DNA of 64,000 bases from Simmondsia chinensis (taxonomy: Eukaryota > Streptophyta > Magnoliopsida > Caryophyllales > Simmondsiaceae). Positions within the stretch are counted from its first letter, which is position 1. Each line of letters starts with the position of its first letter. The notes beneath the pieces are model-generated. The model was given only the letters and a program-made list of their open reading frames with translations, made no database searches and was not told the DNA's origin. The position numbers and the translations under genes are program-made. Location: contig JAGTTD010000006.1 in the NCBI GenBank assembly GCA_018398585.1, forward strand, positions 7,540,501-7,604,500, given 5' to 3'. This document shows positions 1 through 10,559 of this stretch, piece by piece.

Positions 1-99
1 ACGAATTAGGAACCAACAGATGTAAATGGTACATTTTGATTAACTTATAATTGGTTTAATTTGGTGTTATAATCTCTATCATGTTCAAATGATTAATCC

Positions 100-455
100 T
101 ACCTATTTGTGAGAGTTCAAGTGTTTTGATTGAAGGTTATAATAAGAATTTGTAGCTTCATCTGTACAAAGCTACATTGAAGGTTGGCGCTTCACCATAT
201 AGTAGCTATTGAGGAGGGTCGGTGGCTTACCATGCAAAAGAGACATGTGGGCTTAGTAATGTGAGATGCGATTTGTGTTTCCAATTAGATATTGTAATTC
301 CAAATTTCATAGTGGATAAGGCACCCGATTGGGTCACATAGTTTTTCTCGCTAGTTAAGAGAGGGGTTTCGACGGAAGCTTCATTATATTGTTTCAATAT
401 TCTTTTTCTAATCTTACACTTACATTGTGCTTGATTGAGTGATTTTTTCCAACAA
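100..455 (+). mobile_element. LTR remnant (solo or truncated)
   Basis: This stretch resembles the reverse complement of the LTR-like block at 22119-22601. Both share the order: a GGTTGG-containing repeat, a TTGTAAT block, a cacccgattgggtca block, GAGAGGGGTTT-type sequence, and a terminus ending in TTCCAACA. The 3' end is placed at the CA near 455; the 5' boundary is not resolved. No coding sequence or second LTR is visible, so it is probably a solo or truncated LTR. Confidence 0.5.
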
Positions 456-1419
456 TTATTAAATTATGAAACGTGATATTAGGATAATATCCATGTTTTC
501 AATTGACCTTTTTTTGGGGGGGTGGTTTGGTTAACCAACTCTATGGTGTAATTTGTGGAGGTTCTTTTAGGCTTTTCCTTAGCAACTCTAAGAAATATCT
601 AGTAATTAGGAAGTATGAGAAGGGGCATCTTGCGTTGTCTTTACCTTTTTTATATTTAAAAAAAATCTCTCATAATAATTTTCTGGAAAGATTGAGGATC
701 AACATGTTTTACACTTAATAAGTTGGAATTTTGTTTTCTGCATTGCTGTAATCATTGTTTAAGATTTCATTTATATATAATATGTTTTAGAAACATACTT
801 TGTAATGTAGTTAGATGACTAGTCATATATTTCTCGTTTGATGTATGGTAGGTTTTTATATTTTATACAATGTAATTATTGATATGTTTTACTCCATGAC
901 ATTGTCTATGTATTGATATGTTATTATGGTTTTTTTTAAACCTTACTTCATGACATTGTCTATGTATTGCCTATGTATTCGAATTATAATACAAATTTGA
1001 CGTATATATTTTTATTTTTGCATCTAGTTCATTTTGTTCAATTAGATTCCTAAGAACGTTTGTTGTATATATATTTTTTTTTCTAATGTTCCCTTATATA
1101 TGGTATCTGGGTACATATATATTGTTGAAAATATGAGCATCGTAGCATGTATTCAACCAAAACTCATATGATTCCATCCAAAATCCACCTAATTTACGCT
1201 GAGCATATGCAAACAATAAAATTTTTAAAACTCAGGGCACACTATTTTGTATTTTGTCACATTTGAAAAATAAGGTATTAAACTCTCAAACTCATGGAGC
1301 CCAAATAATAACTTCCCTTTTTAAAATGATATACATATATAGTACAAATCAAATTAGAAAATTTTATCATTATTTGGCATTGACATTACAATAATAATGA
1401 TAAAAAATAGTCTAAAGAC
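456..1419. other. AT-rich intergenic DNA, no gene seen
   Basis: This is strongly AT-rich sequence with scattered short direct repeats, for example two copies of a tgacattgtctatgtattg block near 896-977. The only open frame (71 codons near 503-718) has low-complexity content and no recognisable domain. I see no RNA gene, TIR or LTR boundary. Confidence 0.6.
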
Positions 1420-1459
1420 ACCGAAAAAGAAGGTAAATTCTTCCCTCTTGGTAAGGAAG
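1420..1459. repeat. Left arm of a foldback split by the gypsy insertion
   Basis: The segment ending at the gypsy 5' LTR is the imperfect reverse complement of 15150-15192. The core aagaaggtaaattcttccct reads as gggaagaatttaccttcttt on the other side of the element. With 15035-15192 it reconstitutes a hairpin with arms near 100 bp. The last five bases (GGAAG, 1455-1459) are the target-site duplication of the gypsy element. Confidence 0.75.
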
Positions 1460-1874
1460 TGGTTGATATAAAAGTTACACCTAGGCGATAACGAGCCCAG
1501 GAGCCACTACCGCCTCCCTGCATAACCGCCACCAGGCGGTACAGGGCCCAGGAGCCACTACCGCCTCCCTGCATAACCGCCACCAGGCGGTACAGGTCCC
1601 AGGAGCCACTACCGCCCCCCTGCATAACCGCCACCAGGCGGTACATGTCCCAGGAGCCATTACCGTCTCCTTGGATACCCCCACCTAAGTAACCTCACCT
1701 CTAGAAAGCATCAATACCCCTATTGGCTAAGGAAACCAGGCGGTACCCTACCCCATTACTTGCTACCCACGCATACATTCCCCTTTAAATAGGGGAAGAG
1801 ACCTCATAAGAAGGACAAGGAACTTGAGCTTGGTTCTAACCCAAGGACCCATCCAAAAACTCCATAAACAAATA
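1460..1874 (+). repeat. 5' LTR of the Tat element (415 bp)
   Basis: The LTR begins TGGTTGATATAAAAG. It has a 51-bp internal minisatellite, a TATA-like CTTTAAATAGGGG near 1791-1803, and ends near ...CCATAAACAAATA. It aligns with 14516-15029; the 3' copy is about 100 bp longer, matching roughly two extra minisatellite units. Confidence 0.88.
1488..1672. repeat. 51-bp minisatellite in the 5' LTR
   Basis: There are about 3.5 tandem copies of a 51-bp unit. Each contains an ACCGCC-ACCA-GGCGGT hairpin and a gggcccaggagcc block. Because 51 is a multiple of three, the minus strand stays open as a 17-residue repeat peptide. That ORF is a by-product of the repeat and not a gene. Confidence 0.9.
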
Positions 1875-1890
1875 GGCGCAGTCTATGGGA
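1875..1890 (+). promoter_or_regulatory. Primer-binding site region
   Basis: The sequence immediately after the 5' LTR, ggcgcagtctatggga, resembles the TGGCGCCGTCTGTGGG motif found just downstream of the 5' LTR in many plant gypsy elements. It supports the LTR boundary. The matching tRNA was not identified. Confidence 0.55.
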
Positions 1891-3069
1891 AGGGCATTAA
1901 AAACTCTTCTCATGTCAAGCACTAGGCACTCCTCCCCCCAGGGGGAACGCCGCAACCTCAATTGCGTAACCCAAGGTCAGTTTGAGCAACTTCAACAACA
2001 AATACATCAACTTTTCTCACACATACCCACCAATAACACAGAATACATCCCGGAGCCCGGCCAATCTATAGCCGAATCCCCACATACCCAAACCCTAAGC
2101 TCGAACGGAGCAAATGCCTCAGCGCCAAGCGCCTATCCAGACCACCCCAAGAGGGACTCCCGGAGGATTTCCAAACCGGCCGCAACCCGCATCGTACCGG
2201 GAACCCACTCGCCATTCACACCTCGAATTCTGTCAGCACCAGTGGGGAAAGTGAAAATCCCAAACATTGATTTGTTCGACAGAGCTCAAGACCCGGAAGA
2301 TCATTTGGCCAGCCTCATGGCACGGATGTATCTGCAGGATGTGGGGGAAGACGCTTGGTGCAAATGTTTTCCAGCTACCTTGAAAGGAGTCGCGCAAAGT
2401 TGGTTCGCCGCCCTTCCAAATTCATCTGTGGATAGCTTTACGGATCTCTCTGAGAGATTCGCTTGGCATTTTGTCTGTATTAAGCGAAGGCGGAGGACGG
2501 CAGCGCACCTTCTCAAACTACAACAGCATGATGTCGAACCACTGAGAAGCTATGTGAAACAATTTACGCGAGCCATGATAGATGTCACCACCTTATCCGA
2601 TGAAACGGAAATCACTGCTTTCGCCAATGGATTACAGAATTCTAACTTCAAATTTGCATTGGCAAAGGGACCACCTTCAACCATTGATGAGCTATGGAGG
2701 AAGGCCAACAAATACATCTTGATAGAGGATGTCAGGCAGGTAACACCCAGGGCTGAAATTGTTCAGGCATCATTAGGATCAAAGGACCGCCCCCGGCCAC
2801 CCCGGGATAACGTTCGGCCTGCCAGAAGACCTGCGCCCGTTTTTAATACTCCGAACCAGCATCCCGCACCTTGTCCGCTCTTACAGGTAAAAATGAAGGA
2901 GCCCAAGGGGCTACCTAAAGACCGGAAACCCACCCCTTGGGTGACAATAAGTCAATCTGGTGTTTGTATCACCAGGTCTCAACTCATGACACTGTCAATT
3001 GTCGAGCCTTGGACTTTCGTCTCAAGGAGGCCGAGCGCATCGGCCAGTGGGAGGAATATACAACGTTGA
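1885..3069 (+). pseudogene. gag: Gag polyprotein, Tat-type gypsy
   Basis: The frame encodes 394 residues. A retrotransposon-gag (PF03732-type) domain covers roughly residues 125-290, including a PEDHLASLMARM stretch, an AQSWFAALP stretch, and the LRSYVKQFTRAM/TAFANGLQ segments typical of plant gypsy capsid. The N-terminal ~100 residues are Ser/Pro/Gln-rich linker. The zinc-knuckle-like continuation (CLYHQVSTHDTVNC) lies in the next frame from 2937, so gag and pol are joined by a frame change near 2900-3060. Whether this is programmed frameshifting or an indel cannot be told from one copy. The start was chosen at the first ATG after the primer-binding site; a start further in is possible. Confidence 0.85.
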
Positions 3070-3578
3070 AAAGGATGAGGGCTGGTAAAGCCCAGACCGA
3101 CCACGACAGTGAAAAACGCCCTGAGGACACCGCGGCTAAGGTCATCGCTACCATCACCCCAAAGTTTGCTTCCCCCTTATCAAGAGGGGAAGCGAAGGTC
3201 ACAAAAAGGGCGATGGACGCGGCCATGAGTGTGCCCAGTTGTATCAGTTTCACTAAAGAGGACACCCAGGGAGTGGACGCACGGCAAGAAGATCCCCTCA
3301 TGGTTACTACTGACATCTGTAAGCACAATAGAATCTTGATCGATCAAGGATGTTCCGCGGACATCTTGTTTTTGGAATGCTACAACAAGATGAGTATACC
3401 GCTTACTGCGCTCTCACCAGCTCCGTATCCCGTTGTGGGCTTCACGGGGGCGCCCGTCCTTCCGCAGGCCAAGATAACGCTGCCCATAATCTTCTGGAAC
3501 GAGAATGATCAACGAACGGTCAAGATAGAGTTTCTCGTTATAAGCGCTCCCTCCTCCTATAAAGTCATCTTGGGATGA
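2937..3578 (+). pseudogene. Zinc-knuckle plus aspartic protease part of pol
   Basis: The frame opens with a Cys/His cluster (CLYHQVSTHDTVNC) like the knuckle of Tat gag proteins. It then carries a retropepsin-like region with ILIDQGCSADILF, where the usual active-site D-G-G/S is D-Q-G. Downstream, YPVVGFTGAPVLPQAKI is the typical protease flap region. It ends at a TGA at 3576-3578, inside the ILG motif that normally continues with Arg. This is consistent with a C-to-T change of a CGA codon. The remainder of pol continues in the same frame. Confidence 0.85.
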
Positions 3579-3626
3579 CCCTCCCTAAATCGGCTAAGGG
3601 CAGTAGTATCTACGTATCACCTGGCA

Positions 3627-3911
3627 ATGAAATTTGAAGTGGATACAGGGAGCGTTATGACAATGCGAGGCAGGCACGGTGCGCTCTCAGAATACTATCA
3701 CACTTTCTCCAATTTGGCAGTAATGGCCGCTGAACCCCTTGAATCGAGTTCACCACCAAAAGAGCATCCTTCTCCACCGCCTCTGGAAAGGTACGAACTG
3801 GAGCCTGGGTGTTACACTTATCTGGGCACTTCCCTCCCTCGACATCTGCGCGAGGAAATTGGTGGACTCTTGAGGGAACACCGAGACATTTTTGCCTTTA
3901 CCGCCAAGTAA
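3627..3911 (+). pseudogene. Protease-RT linker of pol
   Basis: This is in the same frame as the protease and RT segments, between TGA (3576-3578) and TAA (3909-3911). It covers the linker that precedes the RT in Tat elements: a Pro-rich spacer, then LEPGCYTYLGTSL and an LREHRDIFAF block. The TAA falls just before MPGIPPEVITHQL, the conserved start of the RT-proximal region. Confidence 0.75.
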
Positions 3912-5220
3912 ATGCCTGGAATACCGCCCGAGGTGATCACGCACCAACTTAATGTTCGAGACAACAAGGCCCCGGTTAAACAACGGAGGAGAATCTTCTG
4001 TACAGAACGTAATGACGCCATCAAGGCTGAGGTAGAGAAGTTGTCCCAGGCTGGGTTTATATGGGACGTGTTATACCCTGAGTGGCTGGCTAACATAGTA
4101 TTAGTAAAAAAGTCTAACGGGAACTGGAGGATATGCGTCGACTTTACAGACCTCAATGATGCCTGCCCCAAGGACTCTTACCCTCTGCCCAAAATTGACC
4201 AATTGGTAGACTCTACGGCGGGCTGTGAGCTGTTCAGTTTCATGGACGCCATCTCAGGGTATCATCAGATTCAAATGCACCTGGCCGACGAGGAGAAAAC
4301 TACCTTCATCACGATTGAAGGAACATACTGTTACAAGGCAATGCCGTTTGGACTTAAGAATGCGGGAGCCACCTACCAACGGCTAGTCAATAAAGTTTTT
4401 GCGCCGCAGATAGGACGCAACATGGAGGTCTACGTCGACGATATGATAGTCAAGTAAAAATGTACGCTCAATCACTTCTCCTACCTAAAAGAAGCTTTGG
4501 AAGCACTTCGAGGATACCGCATGAATCTAAACCCAGAAAAGTGCTCGTTTGCCGTATCAGAAGGAAAATTCCTTGGCTTCATCGCAAATTCTCAAGGAAT
4601 CGAAGCCAACCCTAAAAAGGTGCAGGCCATACTCGATTTTAAGCCTCCTCGTTTCCCTAAAGACGTGCAAAAATTGGCTGGCTGCATGGCTTCACTCAGC
4701 CGCTTCATTAGTCGGGCTGCCGAAAAGGCTTTGCCATTCTTCAAAGTGCTACGTGGGAAGCAACCCTTCTTTTGGAACGAGGAGTGTGTAGGCGCCTTTG
4801 ATTAGCTGAAACAGCACTTGGCACACCTCCCGGTAGCCACCTCACCTGAACCCAACGAGAAGTTAGGGCTCTACTTGGCCGTCTCAGAAAATGCTACAAG
4901 TGCAGTCCTGATAGCCGACCAGCGAGGACGACAGCTACCGGTGTACTTCGTAAGCCAAACTCTCAAAGATCCAGAGAAAAGGTATCCCGCCATTGAGAAA
5001 ACCACCCTCGCCCTGATCACTGCAGCACGCAAGTTAAGACCGTACTTTCAGTCCCATGAAGTCATTGTCCTCACCAATCTACCGCTCAAGAAGCTGGTTT
5101 CCAAGTTGGATTGCTCAGGACGGATGCTCAAGTGGGCGGTTGAGCTCTCAGAATACGACATATATTACCAACCTCGGAAAGCAATCAAGGCTCAGGCTCT
5201 GGCTGATTTTTTGGTAGAAT
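3912..5220 (+). pseudogene. pol: Reverse transcriptase and RNase H of the Tat element
   Basis: RT motifs appear in order: a WLANIVLVKKSNGNWRICVD block, LNDACPKDSYPLPKIDQLVD, FSFMDAISGYHQI, AMPFGLKNAGATYQ, and the catalytic YVDDMIVK just before a TAA at 4455-4457. The thumb/connection follows (LNPEKCSFAVSEGKFLGF), broken by TAG at 4803-4805. The RNase H domain includes LGLYLAVSENATSAVLI and FVSQTLKDPEKRYPAIEK. All pieces share one frame, so the stops are point changes and not indels. The family would supply reverse transcription of the element RNA; this copy cannot make the full protein. Confidence 0.9.
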
Positions 5221-5259
5221 TTGATTTTGAAATAGGGGCGCTTGGGCAGACGGAAGCCC

Positions 5260-5753
5260 TGGAAGAGATGCTTGTTTGGAAAATCTTCGTGGATGGCTCG
5301 GTAAATTCAGAAGGTCGAGGCGCGGGCGTAGTATTGATCAACCCTGAAGGGGAACGAGCTGAGCACGCTGTAAGATTGCACTTCGAAGCGACACATAATG
5401 AAACAGAATATGAAGAGCTACTTCTCGGTATGGACCTCGCCAAGGCTGCTGGAGCGGCTCACGTGGAAGCCCACAGCGACTCAGAGTTGGTAGTAAACCA
5501 AGTTACAGGTAGTTATGGAGTAAAAGAGCCTCATCTGTTTCGATACCTGGAATTGGTTCGAACCAAAGTCTCAGAGTTTCAGGGCTTCAGCATACGGAGC
5601 ATTTCCCGAGAAAGTAATTACCGCGCTGAAGAACTAAGCCGTTTGGCTAGCACAAAGGGCAAGGACCCAGACGGACGCATCTACATCCAAGAGTCTAACG
5701 TTAAATACGTGGATAAGGTTGTAGCTATGAACGTGATGCAAGTCCAACATTAG
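5260..5753 (+). pseudogene. Second (archaeal-type) RNase H
   Basis: After the ordinary RNase H comes a second one beginning KIFVDGSVNSEGRGAGVVL. It continues with THNETEYEELLLGMDLA and HSDSELVVNQVTG, which supply the acidic catalytic residues D, E and D. An additional RNase H of this type between RT/RH and integrase marks the Tat group. The segment ends at TAG 5751-5753, immediately before the integrase. Confidence 0.88.
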
Positions 5754-5762
5754 AGTAATTGG

Positions 5763-6993
5763 ATGCGTCCAATCTTGAACTTTATCCTGCACGGTAAGCT
5801 TCCTAAGAACAAGGTTGAAGCACGAAGGCTGAGGAGGCGTGCGGTACATTTCTCGATGATCGACCAACAACTCTATAAGAGATCGTTCGCACAACCCTTG
5901 TTAAAATGCCTGATGCAAGAAGAAGGAGATTATGTTCTCAGGGAAATCCATGAAGGCATCTGCGGAGTTCACATTGGAAAATGGACCCTAGCAGGGATGG
6001 CACTAAGGGCCGGATATTTCTGGCCCACTATGAGAAAGGATGTTGGCACCCTTGTGCGGAAATGTGATAAATGCCAGAGGTTCGCACCGCTCATCCATGC
6101 TCCCGCCGTGCCATTGCAACCTATTGTAGATCCTATACCCTTTGACCAGTGGGGAATGGACATTTTGGCGCCCTTCCCCTTGGCTCGCGGGCAGAGGAAA
6201 TTCCTAATAGTAGCTGTGGATTACTTCAGTAAGTGGGTGGAGGCTGAGGCGGTAGCTCGGATTACGGACAATGCAACACGACAGTTCTTATGGAAAAACA
6301 TTACTACCCGCTTCGGGATCCCTAGGGCCGTTATCACCGACAATGGAACACAATTCACCTCGCCACGATTTCAGGCGTACTGCCAGCGTATAAGCATCGC
6401 TCTACATTTCACAGCCGTCGCCTACCCTCAGAGCAACGGACAGGCCAAGGCTGAGAACAAACAAATACTCAATGGACTTCGAAAAAGGTTAGACGAGGCT
6501 AAGGGGAGATGGACGGAAGAGTCACCTAGTGTGCTATGGGCACACCGAACTATTTATCGTGTGGCTACAGGTGAAACCCCGTTCATGTTAACTTATGGGC
6601 CGAGGCGGTAATTCTGGTAGAAGTGGGGGAACCTAGCTACCGCATGCTACACTACAATTATCTGCGCAACGAAGATCGGCGAAGATATGCCTTGGACTTA
6701 GTAGATGAAGTTAGGGAGGACGCCCTCCTTCGAACGGTAGCTCAAAAGCAACGCCTGTCACAGTATTAAAACAAGCACCTACGGACGAGGAGCTTGGAAG
6801 TAGGAGACCTTGCTCTATGATGGTCAACTACCGTGGCCCATGGGATAGGTGCTGGTAAGGTAGCCGCCAACTGGGAAGGACCCTATCGCGTGACCCAGAA
6901 GGTAGGAGAAGGAAGCTATAAGCTGGAACACATGGACGGTTCCCAGGTACCTCGGGTGTGGAACATTAAGAATCTGAAAAGGTACTATGCGTA
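5763..6993 (+). pseudogene. Integrase of the Tat element
   Basis: The frame contains an HHCC zinc-binding region (HEGICGVH ... CDKCQRF). The DDE core has DQWGMDILAPF, AVITDNGTQFTSPRF and AYPQSNGQAKAENKQIL. A stop occurs at 6609-6611. A single-base deletion near 6600 shifts the rest into another frame, where conserved integrase C-terminal sequence continues (valine-rich segment, GAGKVAANWEGPYRV, WNIKNLKRYYA) to a stop near 6993. A further stop and a degenerate codon lie in between. No chromodomain is seen, as expected for Tat elements. Confidence 0.88.
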
Positions 6994-7387
6994 GCTTTGC
7001 CAGTTATAAAAAGATTGTGTAAAATATTAAACTTAACTAGAGGCCGCATGAGCTGTATCTCAAGAAAAATGGGGCGGTACCCATGTGCATAAATAAACGG
7101 CACACTTTCAAAGGTTGCGAGCATAGCTTAACAAGGGCCAAGGCCATCAAAGTCATGATTTGCAAAAAAATAACAAAAAACGTACGATGAATTATCATTA
7201 GCGCCAATAAAATGTACATTAGACAAGGGAGCGGGGGGACTTGTGCCCTTAAACATACCAAGCGCAAATGCATGTACAAAGCCAAAATAGGGGGATACTA
7301 CAACAAGGGGCGCCCCCTCATATTCTCTATACAGCTACAAAAGGGGGAGGAGGGGATAATATCAAAAGTTAAGTCTAGGGACTACAC
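6994..7387. other. Spacer between pol and the antisense gene
   Basis: This is non-coding sequence with no recognisable domain on either strand. It separates the pol stop (near 6993) from the stop codon of the convergent antisense gene (7388-7390). The 82-codon minus ORF at 7037-7285 has no support. Confidence 0.6.
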
Positions 7388-10221
7388 CTAACGGCTGCTA
7401 GCACCCCCTCGAGAGCGGATAATGTCCTGGCGGAGTCGATCTGCCACTTGTTGAAGAGACTCGTGACTAAGCTGAGGGTGGCTCTGGGCTAGACATCGTG
7501 CAAAGGAGGACAGACCTGAGGCAAATCCCTCCTAGTAATATGTGCTCGTGGACGAACGAAACTCAGGGCCTTCTTTAAAACGTGAAATCGCCTCTGCAGC
7601 CTCGGTTTGGGCACGCTGAGCTTCTATAACAAGACTCTCTGACCATGCTCACTGGGAAGACAGCTCTTCCCTCAGTCCCTGAGCTTCTTCCCTCAGTCCC
7701 TGAGCTTCAACGGCCAGCGCCTCCTTTTTCTTGTGCAACTTGTCAGCCCTATCTTGAAAACTCTGCAGTTTAGCAGCCAGCATGTCTCTCTCTCTCCCCA
7801 TAGCTCGGGCCTGTTCTACTTTCTCCGATTCGGTCCTCCGTACCGCCTCAACCGCCTTCTTGTTTTCTTCCCGTAACCGGGACAGCTCTTGGCTAGTGGC
7901 CTCTCATTCACGGAACCACCCTAGGCCTAGGGCCGCTGATAGAGAGCTAACCTGAAACACAGAGTATCATAACATGCGGTCAACATGATAACAAAGCAAA
8001 GTTAGGGTAAGCGACATTTACCTTAGCAACATAGGCGGCTACCGTGTCGCTGGTCGCCACTTGAGGTTCCCCAGGTGGAAGGACCGCCAGGGCAGCACGT
8101 TGGATAGCGCCAATGCTTTGACTAGGAGAAAGGCTAGTAGGACCCTCAGACCGAGGGCCTTCAGTAGTAGAAGCATCCTCACCCCTGGGCGCTTCCCTTT
8201 GGAATTCGGGAGGGGTGTGTGTAAAACCATGAGGGGCGGACAGGTCTACATGGAACGTGGGAAGAATGTCATCATCTACCTGCACGTCAGGCATCACATC
8301 CACCGTCACGGCCACGTAAGGCGATTCTGGCAGTAAAGGGGAGGCTTGTACAGAAGATCCCTCTTCTTGAGGCATGGGCATTGATCCTGCCGCCTCTGTC
8401 AAGGATGGTTCTGGTACCTCTACCGGCACCCTTAAAAACTCCCCACCTTCTCCCCCTCCTTCTAGCTGTGGGTCTATACCTATGCTTACCCCAGCAGCCT
8501 TGGCGGTTGGGCCACCCGCCAATGTAGCTAAGGTGGGGGGAAGTTCAGCCACGGTCACCTCTGGCAAGGTAACTACAACAGCTGGCGTAGCACTGGCTGC
8601 TTCCTCCACGGCAGGTTCTGGGACAACTTCAGGGCAAGGCGCGGCGGTAGGGACTTCTTGATCAATTGCAACTTGAGAGGGCCTCTCCACAGCAGGGGAG
8701 GCTTGAACTATGGGAGCCTCGGGGGTACCTTCATGTGGGACGGAAACCGCAAACCCACGGCTAGAAGAAAGGACCTCCTGATGTGGTTTCTTAGACCGCG
8801 TAACCTTCTTGGGGGTAGGACCCCGCCTTCTTTAGTAGCCGCCCTCTTACTCCTCCTTACCGGCTTCTTACCAACACCATCCCCTCCTGCACCCTCGATA
8901 ACCGCCTCTTTGCCCTTCTGGGCAGTTTTCCTGCCCTCTCCTTCACCCCTTGTTTCCCTCCTGCCTTTCTCTCCACGGTATGCTTCCGTGAGAGATACAA
9001 TATCTACATCGACTTTAGGTCCTGTCAAGAAAACCATTAAGGAGCCAGGGTAGCATTAATAAGAGAAAATGAGAACTAAAAAAGAAGAATTCTATCATCC
9101 TCAGAAATTTACTCACCGCTGACCGACCGAGAGCATAGACCTGCACGAATCAAAACTTTCTCCTGCCACAGCACCTCTTTGGTAGCCAGGTACCGCGTGC
9201 TTGGATCCCTCTCAAAATACTGAACTACTTCCCTATCTAAGTTGGATAGTTCGTCCGTTGAGGGGATGCTACATTTATTCGGGGGGGTCTAGTAGTAGGG
9301 GAAACCGAGAGGGAGCGGAGGCCTTACCCAAACGAATTTGTTTGGCCAGAAATTTACTTTGGAAGGGTTAGCCTCCACGAACCTAACCCAGCTCTTCCCC
9401 TCAAAGGTTACCACACCTTTTAATTACTTGGCCCTAAATAAAAAATCAAAACTACGAGTGGAGGGAGTTAACCCAGCCACAAAGCAGGTAAGGAGGTAAC
9501 CGCAAATATTGCGGAAGTCGTTAGGACTGACTTGGCTGGGGCACACGGAGTATTGCCTAAGAACCCATTCCAGGATGGACGGCAAGGGAAACCGAAGGCC
9601 GGCCTCCAAGGAGTCCACACAAACGGCAAAAGATTCGGGAGAACGAGTGTATAAATGTTGTCGCTCTCCCGAGGGCCAACGACATCATAATCATTGGGAA
9701 AAAAATACTTTTCACGTAAATTTTTTATCCCCTCTACTGTGGCTAGCGAGGATACAAGGTTTCCTAGGGGAAGAGCCGCGGCTGTATCGGGATACTGAGC
9801 ACGCACGGCCATTTCTTCAGGAGACGTTGGCGATGATGGAGCTAGTTGAGATAACGGCTCCACCATCATCCCCTCACCAGAAGATGCTTCTCCAACACGG
9901 TCTGAAGGCCCGCTTTCCTTCTGCAAGTGTTTCGGAGCCATTTAACTAGTTCATCAAAATAAAGAGACAAAAATTAGAAGGAGCCTTACCCTGGGAAAGA
10001 GAAGAAATCCCACCAGAATTTTCCGTTGGTAAGGCGGGGGCACTGGTGTTAGGTGGAGACAATACCTTCTGAGAACTAGTCAAGAACACAGAAGGGGAAA
10101 ATCCCTGATCGTCAAACACCCCCGCCTCCCCAGGTCCAATGGCAGGAACGCCTGCAAGAAAGGCAGCAAGGTCGGCTACGAACTGGGGGTCCAGCTCGAT
10201 GCTCTCGTCTGGTTCCTCCAT
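7388..10221 (-). pseudogene. Antisense four-exon gene of the Tat element (PF04195-like plus coiled coil)
   Basis: Reading the minus strand, four exons with GT-AG borders can be traced: 10221-9990, 9945-9117, 9021-8022 and 7951-7388. Exon 1 starts MEEPDESIELD. Exon 2 encodes a domain (YFFPNDYDVVGPRESD, LEAGLRFPLPSILEWVLRQY, SPNDFRNICGYLL) matching the plant putative gypsy-type transposon family (PF04195). Exon 3 is Lys/Arg-rich, then Pro/Glu/Val-rich and low complexity. Exon 4 is a long heptad-like coiled coil (LSRLREENKKAVEAVRRTES). Frameshifts near 9600 and 8820 and several stops show decay. Function is unknown; extra antisense ORFs in this position are known from Tat elements. A TATA box lies upstream (10481-10488). 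Confidence 0.75.
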
Positions 10222-10480
10222 GGGACCCCAGATTCCGCCACGAATGCCCGACCAGAGGAACCCCACCAACGTAAAAAAAAGAGAAAAGAAAGGGAAAGAA
10301 CCCAGAAAGCATTTCAAAAAACGAAGAAAAAAGAGCAAAGTACCTTTTAATCGTCACGAAAATGAGTTAAAGTAAAAGGCTGAGGAGAATTTGAGGAAGA
10401 AATGCATAAACAAAGTCGGGATTGATAGAGTAAAAATGGAGAAGGCGAGTTTTCGGGCTTTATTAGGGGTTTTTTAGGGC

Positions 10481-10488
10481 TTTATATA
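10481..10488 (-). promoter_or_regulatory. Antisense TATA box
   Basis: On the minus strand the sequence reads TATATAAA in a GC-mixed context, about 260 bp upstream of the first ATG (10221) of the antisense gene. A pyrimidine-rich leader lies between them. This suggests the antisense gene has its own core promoter, independent of the LTRs. Inferred from sequence only. Confidence 0.5.
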
Positions 10489-10559
10489 GAAAAAGAAGGG
10501 GGGTGGGGGGAAATGAACGGGAAAAGGAGGGAAAGCATCACGTGCCTCTCCTATGTACA

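Noticed and set aside
1386..1684. Two minus-strand ORFs with a 17-residue repeat
   Set aside because: They translate the 51-bp LTR minisatellite, which is a multiple of three and so stays open.
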